Assembly: GCA_039933105.1 (NCBI GenBank)
Contig: JBDTOT010000015.1
Location: forward strand, 35,669-99,668
Source: FEN-1219 sp039933105
Lineage (GTDB): Bacteria > Pseudomonadota > Gammaproteobacteria > Steroidobacterales > Rariloculaceae
DNA: 64,000 bases
Direction of reading: 5' to 3'
A program made the translations under genes and the position numbers. Below the pieces are notes generated by a model. It was not told the DNA's origin. It ran no database searches and saw only the letters and a list, made by a program, of their open reading frames with translations. The first letter of the stretch is position 1, and each line of letters opens with the position of its first letter. This document shows, one piece after another, positions 17,482 through 25,545 of this stretch.

Positions 17482-17643
17482 TCAGCTCTTCAAGCTGTCA
17501 GGCACTCTTCCGCAGTTCTCCGCGAGCTTTCGCATTACCGCCTTCGACAGCGCGATGTTCTGCTCTGCACTGACGTCAGCCCCCGCACGAACATTCATTT
17601 CCCGCGCGAGGGTTTTTCGCGCCGCGAGGCTCGAGAGGCTCAT
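17482..17643 (-). CDS. Short hypothetical protein
   Basis: 53 residues from ATG 17643, chosen because AAGGAG lies 7 bases upstream; the frame is open ten more codons to 17673. The protein is polar and helical (MSLSSLAARKTLAREMNVRA, then ALSKAVMRKLAENCGRVPDSLKS) with no membrane segment. I do not recognise it. Its strong ribosome site and position between the YeaQ-like and metal-binding genes, all on the minus strand, make it likely real. Confidence 0.55.
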   Translation of the reverse strand: MSLSSLAARKTLAREMNVRAGADVSAEQNIALSKAVMRKLAENCGRVPDSLKS

Positions 17644-17702
17644 TGATTGCTCCTTTTGCGGTCGCGGAAACATGCCTAGCCTTCATTGCACGCGACGCCG
17701 CA

Positions 17703-17951
17703 TCAAGCGGTCGCGTTCGGTGCTCGATCCTTCAATCCCTGCACTCCGTAGTGCTTCGCGCAGGTGGCGCAGCAGAAGAAATGTTCGCCAGCTTCGAGTC
17801 CGTGGCCGATGATCCGGCATTCGCAGTGCGCGCACGTCGGCGCCAGAGCGTGAATCGCGCACTCGAAGCTGTCGAAGACGTGCGAGCGTCCCGCCCGTAC
17901 GATCTCGAAGCTCTTGTCGTAGTCGTTGCCACACACTTCACAGGTAGCCAT
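17703..17951 (-). CDS. Small cysteine-rich metal-binding protein
   Basis: 82 residues with nine cysteines arranged as CEVCG (4-8), a single Cys near 30, CAHCEC (40-45), and CCATCAKHYG (near 60); His residues lie between. The core motif HVFDSFECAIHALAPTCAHC is shared by short proteins I have seen across Proteobacteria, usually described as zinc-ribbon or metallothionein-like. The likely role is zinc binding, but nothing shows a partner. Its ribosome site GGGAGG sits next to two hairpins in the leader (17952-17999). Confidence 0.75.
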   Translation of the reverse strand: MATCEVCGNDYDKSFEIVRAGRSHVFDSFECAIHALAPTCAHCECRIIGHGLEAGEHFFCCATCAKHYGVQGLKDRAPNATA

Positions 17952-17953
17952 GT

Positions 17954-17999
17954 AGTCTTCCTCCCGAAGGAAGTGGCGTGAAGCGTGTCTTCACGCCAC
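17954..17999 (-). promoter_or_regulatory. Two-hairpin leader before the metal-binding protein gene
   Basis: On the minus strand, an 11-bp perfect hairpin (GTGGCGTGAAG, loop ACACG, complement; 17973-17999) is followed at once by a shorter hairpin CTTCC-loop-GGAAG whose 3' arm overlaps the GGGAGG ribosome site. No U-tract follows, so a simple terminator for the upstream DUF4142 gene is less likely. Confidence 0.5.
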
Positions 18000-18036
18000 C
18001 GGAGCCATTGCGCTTCGGCCTGCCAGCCGTCTCTCG

Positions 18037-18627
18037 CTATGAAGTCGGGAGCGAATCCGCCATCTCCTTGTGTCGCTTGAGGGTCGGCAGAGTTTTCCGC
18101 GCGAACGCGGCGATGTCGCTGTCCGAGGACTTGGCCGCGCCTTCGAACAGGGCGATCGCCTTGTCGTGATCCTCCATCATCTGCTTCGAGTACGCGGCAT
18201 CGAAGTCGACGCCGGATTTGGAGCCGAGCTTCTGAACAATGGCGGTGTGCTCACTGTCCAAAGTGCTCGGCACTGCCAGACCCTTCGTCTTTGCCAGCGC
18301 GGCGAGCTCGGTATTCGCCTTGCTGTGATCTTTCATCATCTCCTCGCCGAACTTGCGAACGTTCGGGTCGTTGGCCATGGTTTGCGCGAGCTTGCCGAGT
18401 TCCACCTCCGTCATGCCGTCCAGAGCGGCCATCTTGACGAACATGGCCGGGGCAGTGCTGCTGTTGTCGCCCACTATTGCCTCGTATTTATGTGCCGATG
18501 ACTGGTGCTCGTGCGAAGGCACTGTCGTGTCTGGTGTGTCGTCACTACTCTGGCGTTGTGCTTCCGCCGTGGCGACCGCGAACGCGCCTATCACGCCGGC
18601 CAGCGCAATGTATTTGCCAGTGTTCAT
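18037..18627 (-). CDS. DUF4142 domain protein, secreted
   Basis: 196 residues from ATG 18627 with AAGGA nine bases upstream. A signal peptide (YIALAGVIGAFAVATAEA) is followed by a Ser/Thr/His-rich linker and the DUF4142 four-helix ferritin-like domain: MFVKMAALDGMTEVELGKLAQTMA, VRKFGEEMMKDHSKANTELAALA, FDAAYSKQMMEDHDKAIALFEGAA. DUF4142 proteins are periplasmic, frequently near stress or desiccation genes; activity unknown. An inverted repeat with 9-bp arms lies upstream (18674-18682 and 18739-18747). Confidence 0.9.
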   Translation of the reverse strand: MNTGKYIALAGVIGAFAVATAEAQRQSSDDTPDTTVPSHEHQSSAHKYEAIVGDNSSTAPAMFVKMAALDGMTEVELGKLAQTMANDPNVRKFGEEMMKDHSKANTELAALAKTKGLAVPSTLDSEHTAIVQKLGSKSGVDFDAAYSKQMMEDHDKAIALFEGAAKSSDSDIAAFARKTLPTLKRHKEMADSLPTS

Positions 18628-18827
18628 GCGTGGATCCTTCTTGCTGTGATGGTGAGCCTCCAAGGCTAGGCGCCTCGTTTGAGGGTCGCCGTCAGACACC
18701 TGCGTTCGCGAGGGTGAGCCAATGCCTACACGTGCAGTTCAAACGAGCCCCGCGGGGGCGCGTCGGGGGCGTCTCCGCCGGGCGGTTCGTGATATAGGTA
18801 TGCGGCGCCCCCTTCGGCTATCGCACC

Positions 18828-19772
18828 ATGTCAGCCTCCGTCGTACTCATTGCCGCGCCCGAGCTAGCCGACTACGGATTTCCCAACGGCCATCCGTTCG
18901 GAACGGATCGCTACGCGGCGTTCATGACGGAGCTCGAGCGCTCCGCCGTCGGGCCGAAGCTCGAACGTCGTGCACCCCGCCGTGCCACGCGCGCCGAGAT
19001 CGAGTATTTCCACGCGCCGCAATACGTCGACCGCGTGATCCGGTTGTCGAAGCTCGGCACCGGCTTGCTCGATGCCGGAGACACGCCGGCATTTCCCGGC
19101 GTTTACGAAGCGGCCGCGACCGTCGTGGGCGGCACGCTCGAAGCGCTTGCCGCGATCATCGCCGGGCCCGTGCGGCACGCGTTCATCCCGATCGGCGGCT
19201 TGCATCACGCCACGCGCGATAGCGCCGCGGGCTTTTGCGTGTTCAACGACTGCGGCATCGCAATCGAGGCCGCACGCCGACTGCACGGGATTCGCCGCGT
19301 GGCCTACGTCGATATCGATGCCCATCATGGCGACGGCGTGTTCTATGCGTTCGAGGAAGATCCGGATGTGCTCGACGCCGATTTGCACGAGGACGGACGG
19401 TTCCTGTATCCCGGCACCGGCAATCGCAGCGAAACCGGTCGAGGACGGGCCCAAGGCACGAAGTTGAACATTCCGCTGCCGCCTGGCGCCGACGATGCGA
19501 CGTTTCTGAAGGCATGGGACGAGGTCGAGGAGTATCTCGATGCCGCGAAACCCGAGTTGATTCTGCTGCAATGCGGCGCCGATTCGCTCGGCGGTGATCC
19601 CATCACGCACCTCAAGCTCACGGCCGAAGCTCATGCGCACGCGGCCCGCCGGCTCGGCGTGCTCGCGGAACGGCATGCCGGTGGTCGCGTGCTCGGTATG
19701 GGGGGCGGCGGTTACAACCGCGCGAATCTCGCGCGTGCATGGACGCGCGTGGTGGAAGAGCTGGCGGGTTGA
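18828..19772 (+). CDS. Histone deacetylase-family (acyl-lysine/amine deacetylase) protein
   Basis: 314 residues, zinc hydrolase. The family motifs are in order: GGLHHA (His pair), FCVFNDCGIAIEAARRL, YVDIDAHHGDGVFYAF (Asp and His zinc ligands), FLYPGTGNRSE, QCGADSLGGDP and GMGGGGYNRANLARAWT. Bacterial members act as acetyl-lysine deacetylases (AcuC) or acetylpolyamine hydrolases. The substrate here cannot be told from sequence. The stop lies two bases before the glyA start, so the two genes are almost certainly translated from one message. Confidence 0.92.
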   Translation: MSASVVLIAAPELADYGFPNGHPFGTDRYAAFMTELERSAVGPKLERRAPRRATRAEIEYFHAPQYVDRVIRLSKLGTGLLDAGDTPAFPGVYEAAATVVGGTLEALAAIIAGPVRHAFIPIGGLHHATRDSAAGFCVFNDCGIAIEAARRLHGIRRVAYVDIDAHHGDGVFYAFEEDPDVLDADLHEDGRFLYPGTGNRSETGRGRAQGTKLNIPLPPGADDATFLKAWDEVEEYLDAAKPELILLQCGADSLGGDPITHLKLTAEAHAHAARRLGVLAERHAGGRVLGMGGGGYNRANLARAWTRVVEELAG

Positions 19773-19774
19773 GC

Positions 19775-21046
19775 ATGTTCGACGCACGCAGCCTCGCCGC
19801 TCTCGACCCGCAGCTTGCCGACGCGCTGAAGGCCGAGCGCGTGCGGCAGGAAAGCTACCTCGAGCTGATCGCCTCGGAAAATTACGTAAGCCCGCGCGTG
19901 CTCGAGGCGCAGGGCTCGCTGCTGACGAACAAATACGCCGATGGCTACGTCGGCGATCGTCACTACGCGGGGTGCGAACAGGCCGATGTCGCCGAGTCCC
20001 TTGCAATCGAAAGAGCGGGGCGATTGTTCGGCGCAGGTTACGCGAACGTTCAGCCGTATTCGGGCTCGCAAGCGAATCTCGCGGCGTATCTCGCATTGCT
20101 CGCGCCCGGCGACACGCTGCTCGGCATGCGTCCGGCGCACGGTGGCCATCGCACGCATGGCGCCGCCGACAATCAATCCGGCAGTCTCTACAACGTCGTG
20201 CTGTACGACGTCGATGCCACCACGGCTCTGATCGACTACGAACAGGTAGCCGCCCTCGCTCGCGCTCATCCGCCGAAGCTCATCGTTGCCGGTTTTTCGG
20301 CGTATTCGCGAGTCGTCGACTGGGCACGGTTTCGTACGATCGCTGACGATGTCGGCGCTCTGCTCTTGGCCGACATCGCGCATGTCGCCGGGCTCGTCGC
20401 GGCTGAGCTCTATCCGAACCCCGTGCCGCTCGCCGATCTCGTAACCACGACTACGCACAAGACGTTGCGTGGGCCGCGTGGCGGAATGATCCTCGCGGCT
20501 CGCAGATCGGAACTCACCGAGCGCGTCGACGCAGCCGTCTTTCCGGGCACGCAAGGCGGGCCTCTGATGCACATCATTGCGGCGAAGGCAGTGGCGTTCG
20601 CCGAAGCCCTGGAACCCGAATTCGCGGCGTACCAGCGGCAGGTGCTCGCGAATTCGCGGCTGCTTTCCGCGGTGCTGATCGAGCGCGGCTACCCCGTGCT
20701 GACAGGGGGCACCGACAACCACATGCTGCTCGTCGATCTGCGCCGCGCGCCGCTCGACGCAATGCGCGCGGAGCGTGCGCTGCACGCCGCTCACATCGCC
20801 GTGAACCGCGCTTCGTTGCCTGGCGAGATCGGTAGCGAGCCGACACAAGGCAACGGCGGCTTGCGCCTCGGCACGCCGGCTATCACGACCCGCGGGCTCG
20901 GCGCCCGCGAAACCCGCGATCTCGCCGGTTGGATCGCCGACCTCTTCGACGCTCGTGGCAGCGACGCTGCAGTGGCGCGCGTTCGTGCGCAGGTCCTCGA
21001 TCTCTGCGCCGCCTTCCCGGTCTACTCCCCCCAACAAAAAGGATAG
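19775..21046 (+). CDS. glyA: Serine hydroxymethyltransferase
   Basis: 423 residues from ATG 19775; the frame extends upstream to 19739 only inside the deacetylase gene. PLP-dependent transfer of the serine hydroxymethyl group to tetrahydrofolate. Motifs: YLELIASENYVSPRVLEAQGS, NKYADGYVGDRHYAGCE, NVQPYSGSQAN, AHGGHRTHG, ADIAHVAGLVAAELYPNP and TTTTHKTLRGPRGG with the PLP lysine. It is translationally coupled to the deacetylase. The product supplies C1 units; folC, folD and purF elsewhere in the window belong to the same folate-purine economy. Confidence 0.96.
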   Translation: MFDARSLAALDPQLADALKAERVRQESYLELIASENYVSPRVLEAQGSLLTNKYADGYVGDRHYAGCEQADVAESLAIERAGRLFGAGYANVQPYSGSQANLAAYLALLAPGDTLLGMRPAHGGHRTHGAADNQSGSLYNVVLYDVDATTALIDYEQVAALARAHPPKLIVAGFSAYSRVVDWARFRTIADDVGALLLADIAHVAGLVAAELYPNPVPLADLVTTTTHKTLRGPRGGMILAARRSELTERVDAAVFPGTQGGPLMHIIAAKAVAFAEALEPEFAAYQRQVLANSRLLSAVLIERGYPVLTGGTDNHMLLVDLRRAPLDAMRAERALHAAHIAVNRASLPGEIGSEPTQGNGGLRLGTPAITTRGLGARETRDLAGWIADLFDARGSDAAVARVRAQVLDLCAAFPVYSPQQKG

Positions 21047-21116
21047 CGGCCCACACCAGGCGCCGACTCGGGACTCAACTGGCACGCGGTCAAACGCCGC
21101 AAGGTAGAATCCCCAC

Positions 21117-21629
21117 GTGCATTGCCCGTTTTGCAGCTTCGAAGACACCAAAGTCATCGACTCGCGTTTGGCCGGCGAAGGTCGCCAAGTGCGCCGACGT
21201 CGCGAGTGCCTGTCGTGTGGCGAACGCTTCACCACCTTCGAGCAGCCCGAGCTTGTCATGCCGTACGTCGTCAAGCGCGACGATCGCCGCGAGCCGTTCG
21301 ACGAGAACAAGCTGCGCAACGGGTTTCTGAACGCCCTGCAGAAGCGTCCCGTGCAGCGCGAGGACATTGAACGCAGCATCGAGCACGTCGTGCATGCGCT
21401 CCAGACGCTGGGTGAGCGCGAAGTGCTGAGCCGGCTCGTCGGCGACCTCGTGATGGAGGAGTTGCGCCGACTCGACGAAGTCGCGTATGTACGGTTCGCG
21501 TCCGTGTACCGCAGTTTTCAGGACGTCACCGAGTTTCAGCAGGAGATCGAACGGCTGCAGGCCATGCCGGACCCGCGTGCGAGCCGCGAGCAGATGTCCT
21601 TGCCGATCGACGAGACGAAAAAGAAATGA
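21117..21629 (+). CDS. nrdR: Ribonucleotide reductase transcriptional repressor NrdR
   Basis: 170 residues from GTG 21117. An N-terminal zinc ribbon (Cys3, Cys6, Cys31, Cys34) with the RRRRECLSCGERFTTFE motif contacts DNA; the ATP-cone follows (VVKRDDRREPFDENKLRNGFLNALQKRPV). NrdR represses nrd operons when dATP is bound. A TAGAAT -10-like hexamer ends 7 bases before the GTG, so the message could be nearly leaderless. As in many Gammaproteobacteria it heads the riboflavin operon, ribD following by 21 bp. Confidence 0.97.
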   Translation: MHCPFCSFEDTKVIDSRLAGEGRQVRRRRECLSCGERFTTFEQPELVMPYVVKRDDRREPFDENKLRNGFLNALQKRPVQREDIERSIEHVVHALQTLGEREVLSRLVGDLVMEELRRLDEVAYVRFASVYRSFQDVTEFQQEIERLQAMPDPRASREQMSLPIDETKKK

Positions 21630-21650
21630 TCCTGCGAGGGAGTGCGTCGC

Positions 21651-22799
21651 GTGGCTAGCGCCGACGATCACCGCTACATGGCCGAAGCGCTGCGCCTTGC
21701 GGCGAACGGTCAGTACGATACCGCGCCCAATCCCGCGGTGGGCTGCGTGCTCGTGAAGGACGGCCAGGTGGTAGGCACCGGTTGGACCGCGCCCGCCGGC
21801 GGGCCGCACGCAGAGCGCGTCGCGCTCGCGGCCGCGGGTGCGCAAGCGCGCGGTGCGACCGCATACGCGACGCTCGAGCCGTGTTGTCACACGGGTCGTA
21901 CGGGTCCGTGCACGCGTGCGCTGATCGAGGCGGGTGTCGCGCGCGTGGTGTTCGCCGGCCACGATCCGAATCCGCGCGTAAACGGCGGCGGCGGGAAAGA
22001 GCTCGCCGCTGCAGGTATCGCGGTCGAAGGCGGCGTGCTCGAGCAGACTGCCGAGCCGTTGAACCGCGGCTTCTTCACGCGCATGCGCACAGGGCTGCCG
22101 TGGGTTCGCAGCAAGCTCGCGGTGTCTCTCGATGGGCGAACTGCCCTCGCGAACGGCGTGAGCCAATGGATCACGAGCGTGGAGGCGCGCAGCGACGTGC
22201 ACCGGTGGCGGGCGCGATCGAGCGCAATACTGACCGGGAGCGGCACGATCGTCGACGACGATCCGTCGTTGAACGCGCGCCGCGATGAAGCCGGCATCGA
22301 CATCGGCGTAGGCATCAAGCAGCCGCTGCGAGCGATCGTCGATGCGCGTCTGCGCACTCCCGTGACCGCTAAGACGCTGCGCTTGCCGGGTGAAGTGCTC
22401 GTGCTGACGAGTCGCAGTGTCGATGATCCGGCTGCCGTTGCCCTTCGCAAAGCGGGTGCCCGCGTCGAGACCGTTGCCGGCGACGCCGAGCACTGCGACC
22501 TGCGCGCGGTGCTCGTACGGCTCGCAGAGCAGGAGATCAATGACGTGTGGGTCGAAGCCGGCGCAGGCTTCAACGGCGCGATGCTGAGGGCCGGGCTGAT
22601 CGACGAACTCATCATCTATATGGCGCCGCGGTTGCTGGGTGACTCCGCCCGCGGAATGTTCAGCGTCCCGCCGCTCACTGAGCTTGAGACGGGCTGGAGC
22701 CTGACGTTCGACGACATCAGCCGTGTCGGCCCCGACTTGCGGATCACGGCACGGGTCAGTAGGGTGGCGAGCGCTGAGGGGCCTGTCGCAGGCCACTAG
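21651..22799 (+). CDS. ribD: Bifunctional riboflavin deaminase/reductase
   Basis: 382 residues from GTG 21651, favoured over the GTG at 21642 because GCGAGGGAG sits at a usable distance. Deaminates then reduces the pyrimidine intermediate in steps two and three of riboflavin synthesis. The N-terminal zinc deaminase shows GPHAERVALAA and EPCCHTGRTGPCTRALIEAG; the C-terminal reductase shows KLAVSLDGRTALANGVSQWITS and TGSGTIVDDDPSLNAR. Both halves look complete. Confidence 0.96.
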   Translation: MASADDHRYMAEALRLAANGQYDTAPNPAVGCVLVKDGQVVGTGWTAPAGGPHAERVALAAAGAQARGATAYATLEPCCHTGRTGPCTRALIEAGVARVVFAGHDPNPRVNGGGGKELAAAGIAVEGGVLEQTAEPLNRGFFTRMRTGLPWVRSKLAVSLDGRTALANGVSQWITSVEARSDVHRWRARSSAILTGSGTIVDDDPSLNARRDEAGIDIGVGIKQPLRAIVDARLRTPVTAKTLRLPGEVLVLTSRSVDDPAAVALRKAGARVETVAGDAEHCDLRAVLVRLAEQEINDVWVEAGAGFNGAMLRAGLIDELIIYMAPRLLGDSARGMFSVPPLTELETGWSLTFDDISRVGPDLRITARVSRVASAEGPVAGH

Positions 22800-22819
22800 A
22801 CACCGAGCGAGGCGGAAGC

Positions 22820-23470
22820 GTGTTCTCTGGCTTAGTCAAAGGTGTCGGTCGAGTCGCATCCCGCAACGATCTCGGCAAAGATCAACGTTTCACGATCGAG
22901 GTCGGTAGCGCCGCGTTGCCGCCGCTCGTCGTCGGCGCGAGCATCGCCGTGAATGGCGTTTGCCTCACGGTTGTCACCGCGGCAGGCGACCGGTTCACGG
23001 CCGACGTGTCGGGGGAGACGCTGGCCGTCACGACGCTGGGCCGCCTTACGGCCAGCTCGCGCGTGAATCTCGAATCGCCGCTGCGCGCGGGCGACCCGCT
23101 GGACGGGCATATCGTGAGCGGTCACGTCGACGGCGTCGGTGAGGTCGCCGCCGTGGAGTCCGCCGGCCGCTCGCTCACCGTCACGATCGATGTGCCGGAG
23201 GCGCTCGCACGCTATGTCGCCACGAAGGGCTCTGTGGCCGTGGACGGCGTGAGCCTGACCGTGAACTCGGTGCGCGGCGCGCGTTTTGCGGTCAACGTCA
23301 TCCCGCATACGCAGGAGAAGACGGTGATCGGCGACTACAAGGCCGGCACCGCTGTTAATATTGAGGTGGACCTGCTGGCCCGCTATCTGGAGCGGTTGCT
23401 GGAGGCACGAGGCGGCGAGAGCATCGATTTGGATTTCCTGAAAAAACATGGTTACGCGCGTAACGACTGA
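22820..23470 (+). CDS. ribE: Riboflavin synthase (alpha chain)
   Basis: 216 residues from GTG 22820. Two lumazine-binding repeats are visible: MFSGLVKGVGRV ... GVCLTVVTAAGDRF ... GHIVSGHVDGVGEV, and KGSVAVDGVSLTVNSVRGARFAVNVIPHT. Dismutates two 6,7-dimethyl-8-ribityllumazine molecules to riboflavin. The 3' end overlaps the next gene by 23 bp. Confidence 0.96.
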   Translation: MFSGLVKGVGRVASRNDLGKDQRFTIEVGSAALPPLVVGASIAVNGVCLTVVTAAGDRFTADVSGETLAVTTLGRLTASSRVNLESPLRAGDPLDGHIVSGHVDGVGEVAAVESAGRSLTVTIDVPEALARYVATKGSVAVDGVSLTVNSVRGARFAVNVIPHTQEKTVIGDYKAGTAVNIEVDLLARYLERLLEARGGESIDLDFLKKHGYARND

Positions 23471-24620
23471 CACGGCCTGGTCTGGGCTCGATTCGATCGA
23501 CGACATCGTCACGGCTATTGGTGCCGGCGAGATGGTCGTGATCCTCGACGACGAGGATCGCGAGAACGAAGGCGACCTGATCATGGCCGCCTCCAAGGTG
23601 CAGGCCGAGGACGTCAACTTCATGGCGCGCTATGGGCGCGGCCTGATCTGCCTCACGTTGACAAGGCAGCGCTGTGAGCAGCTGCGGTTGCCGCTGATGG
23701 TCAGCAACACCGACGTGCGGCGCACCACCAACTTCACGGTCTCGATCGAAGCGGCCGAAGGCGTTACGACCGGCATCTCGGCGCACGATCGCGCGCGCAC
23801 CATCCAAGCAGCCGTGGCTGCGCAAGCGCGGCCCGACGACTTGCGCCAGCCTGGGCACATCTTTCCGTTGATGGCTCAGCCCGGCGGCGTCCTGACGCGA
23901 GCCGGACACACCGAGGCTGGTTGTGATCTTGCGCGGCTCGCAGGTCTCGAGCCCGCCGCGGTCATCGTCGAGATTCTGAATGACGACGGTGGCATGGCCC
24001 GGCGCGACGATCTTCTGAAGTTCGCACGCCGCCATAAGCTGAAGATCGGCACGATCGCCGATCTCATCGAGTACCGCCTGCGCACGGAGCAGTCGGTAGA
24101 GATCATCAGCGAATCGACGGCCACGACCCAGTTCGGCGAGTTCCGGCTCGTGTGCCTCGAGGACCACGTGAATAACGCGGTGCATCTCGCATTGGTGCGG
24201 GGCAAGATCGACCCAAAGACGCCGACTCTAGTGCGCGTGCATCGGCAAGATACGCTGGCCGACGTCATCGGCATGCAGGATCCTTCCCTGCATCGCCCGC
24301 TGCGCGACGCGCTCGCAGTGATTGCGGCGCAGGAATGTGGCGTGGTCGTCCTGCTGCGGCTCGAGGAGTCGGCGCGCGACCTCATGCACGCGGTGCAATC
24401 GCTGAGCAATACCGTTCCCGAGCCCGACAAGTGCCGCGACCGCCAGATGGATTTCCGGATGTTCGGCATCGGCGCTCAGATACTCCGCGCGCTCGGTGTT
24501 CGCAGGATGCGCGTGCTCGGCGCGCCGAAGCAGTTGCATGCGCTATCGGGATTCGGCCTCGAGATTACGGAATATGTGTCGGCGGATCCTCCGGCCGAGC
24601 GGGGGAACGTTCATGGATGA
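23448..24620 (+). CDS. ribB: DHBP synthase fused to a degenerate GTP cyclohydrolase II domain
   Basis: 390 residues. The first 200 form an intact 3,4-dihydroxy-2-butanone-4-phosphate synthase: VVILDDEDRENEGDLIMAA (acidic metal loop), ARYGRGLICLTLT, TTGISAHDRARTI, GHIFPLMAQPGGVLTRAGHTEAGCDL. The C-terminal 190 residues are homologous to RibA, but the zinc-binding cysteine region (normally HSECLTGD ... CDCG) reads VHRQDTLADVIGMQD ... PLRDAL, with no cysteines, so cyclohydrolase activity is very unlikely. This is the widespread 'RibBX' type; an active RibA should be encoded elsewhere. Overlaps both neighbours. Confidence 0.93.
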   Translation: MVTRVTTDTAWSGLDSIDDIVTAIGAGEMVVILDDEDRENEGDLIMAASKVQAEDVNFMARYGRGLICLTLTRQRCEQLRLPLMVSNTDVRRTTNFTVSIEAAEGVTTGISAHDRARTIQAAVAAQARPDDLRQPGHIFPLMAQPGGVLTRAGHTEAGCDLARLAGLEPAAVIVEILNDDGGMARRDDLLKFARRHKLKIGTIADLIEYRLRTEQSVEIISESTATTQFGEFRLVCLEDHVNNAVHLALVRGKIDPKTPTLVRVHRQDTLADVIGMQDPSLHRPLRDALAVIAAQECGVVVLLRLEESARDLMHAVQSLSNTVPEPDKCRDRQMDFRMFGIGAQILRALGVRRMRVLGAPKQLHALSGFGLEITEYVSADPPAERGNVHG

Positions 24621-25092
24621 CCGCATCAAGACGATAGAAGGCGATTTCACCGCACGTGGGCTGCGCTTCGGAATCGTCGCGGCGCGGTTCAACGATTTCA
24701 TCGTCGACCGGTTACTCGACGCGGCAATTGCCACTCTGACCAAGCACGGCGTCGCGCCGGCCGATATCGAGATCGTGCGTGTGCCTGGCGCGTTCGAAAC
24801 GCCACTCGCCATCAAGAAGCTTGCGGCGAGCCGCCGCTATCAGGCGCTGATCGCCCTCGGCTGCGTGATCCGCGGCGCAACGGCGCATTTCGACTATGTG
24901 GCTGGTGAAGCGAGCCGCGGCATCTCGCACGTGAGTCTGACGGAGGAGATCCCTGTCGGTTTCGGCATCCTGACGGTCGACACGATCGAGCAAGCGATCG
25001 AGCGGGCGGGTACGAAGGCCGGCAACAAGGGCGTCGACGCAGCGCTCGCGGCGATCCAGATGGCGAACGTTCTGCGCCAGCTGGAGCAATAG
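24613..25092 (+). CDS. ribH: 6,7-dimethyl-8-ribityllumazine synthase
   Basis: 159 residues from ATG 24613, overlapping the ribB stop by 8 bp; GGGGGAA precedes it. Motifs of lumazine synthase: RFGIVAARFNDFIVDRLLDAA, VRVPGAFETPLAIKKLA, ALGCVIRGATAHFDYVAGEASRGI, and PVGFGILTVDTIEQAIERAG. Condenses the pyrimidinedione with dihydroxybutanone phosphate, joining the products of the ribD and ribB steps; forms pentameric or icosahedral shells. Confidence 0.97.
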   Translation: MDDRIKTIEGDFTARGLRFGIVAARFNDFIVDRLLDAAIATLTKHGVAPADIEIVRVPGAFETPLAIKKLAASRRYQALIALGCVIRGATAHFDYVAGEASRGISHVSLTEEIPVGFGILTVDTIEQAIERAGTKAGNKGVDAALAAIQMANVLRQLEQ

Positions 25093-25095
25093 ACT

Positions 25096-25545
25096 TTGGC
25101 TCGCGACCGCGCGACACGGGCGCGTCACCTCGCGCGGGAATTGCTCGTCAAGGCGCTGTATCAGTGGCAGCTCGCCGGGCACCGCGTTCAGGAACTCAAA
25201 GCGCAATTCTCCGCGGCAGAAGACTACGAACGCTGCGATAGCGACTACTTCGGAGAACTGCTGACGACGATCATCGCTGAGGCGCCGACCCTCGACGAAT
25301 TGATCGTCCGTTACGCCGTGCGTCCCATCGAGCAGCTCGACGCGGTGGGTCACGCCGTGCTGTGGCTCGGTATCGCCGAGCTCAAGCATCGGGCCGACGT
25401 TCCTACCCGGGTCGTGATCAACGAAGCCATCGAGCTCACGAAACGCTATGGCAACACCGACAGTCACAAATTCGTGAATGCGGTGCTCGACAAATGTGCC
25501 CGCGACATCCGCAGCGAGTTGAAAGCGCGCGAGACGCAGTCGTGA
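25096..25545 (+). CDS. nusB: Transcription antitermination factor NusB
   Basis: 149 residues from TTG 25096, three bases after the ribH stop. All-helical NusB fold: ARHLARELLVKALYQWQLAGH, FGELLTTIIAEAPTLDELI, and WLGIAELKHRADVPTRVVINEAIELTKRYGNTDSHKFVNAVLDK. Partners NusE/S10 on boxA RNA in rRNA antitermination. ribH-nusB-thiL-pgpA is a conserved order. The stop overlaps the thiL ATG by one base. Confidence 0.97.
   Translation: MARDRATRARHLARELLVKALYQWQLAGHRVQELKAQFSAAEDYERCDSDYFGELLTTIIAEAPTLDELIVRYAVRPIEQLDAVGHAVLWLGIAELKHRADVPTRVVINEAIELTKRYGNTDSHKFVNAVLDKCARDIRSELKARETQS

Noticed and set aside
19712..22796. Long minus-strand frames antisense to glyA, nrdR and ribD
   Set aside because: High-GC shadows of well-identified genes on the plus strand.
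21630..22820. FMN riboswitch before ribD or ribE
   Set aside because: Gaps are about 20 bp and too short for an RFN element; no matching conserved stems were seen.
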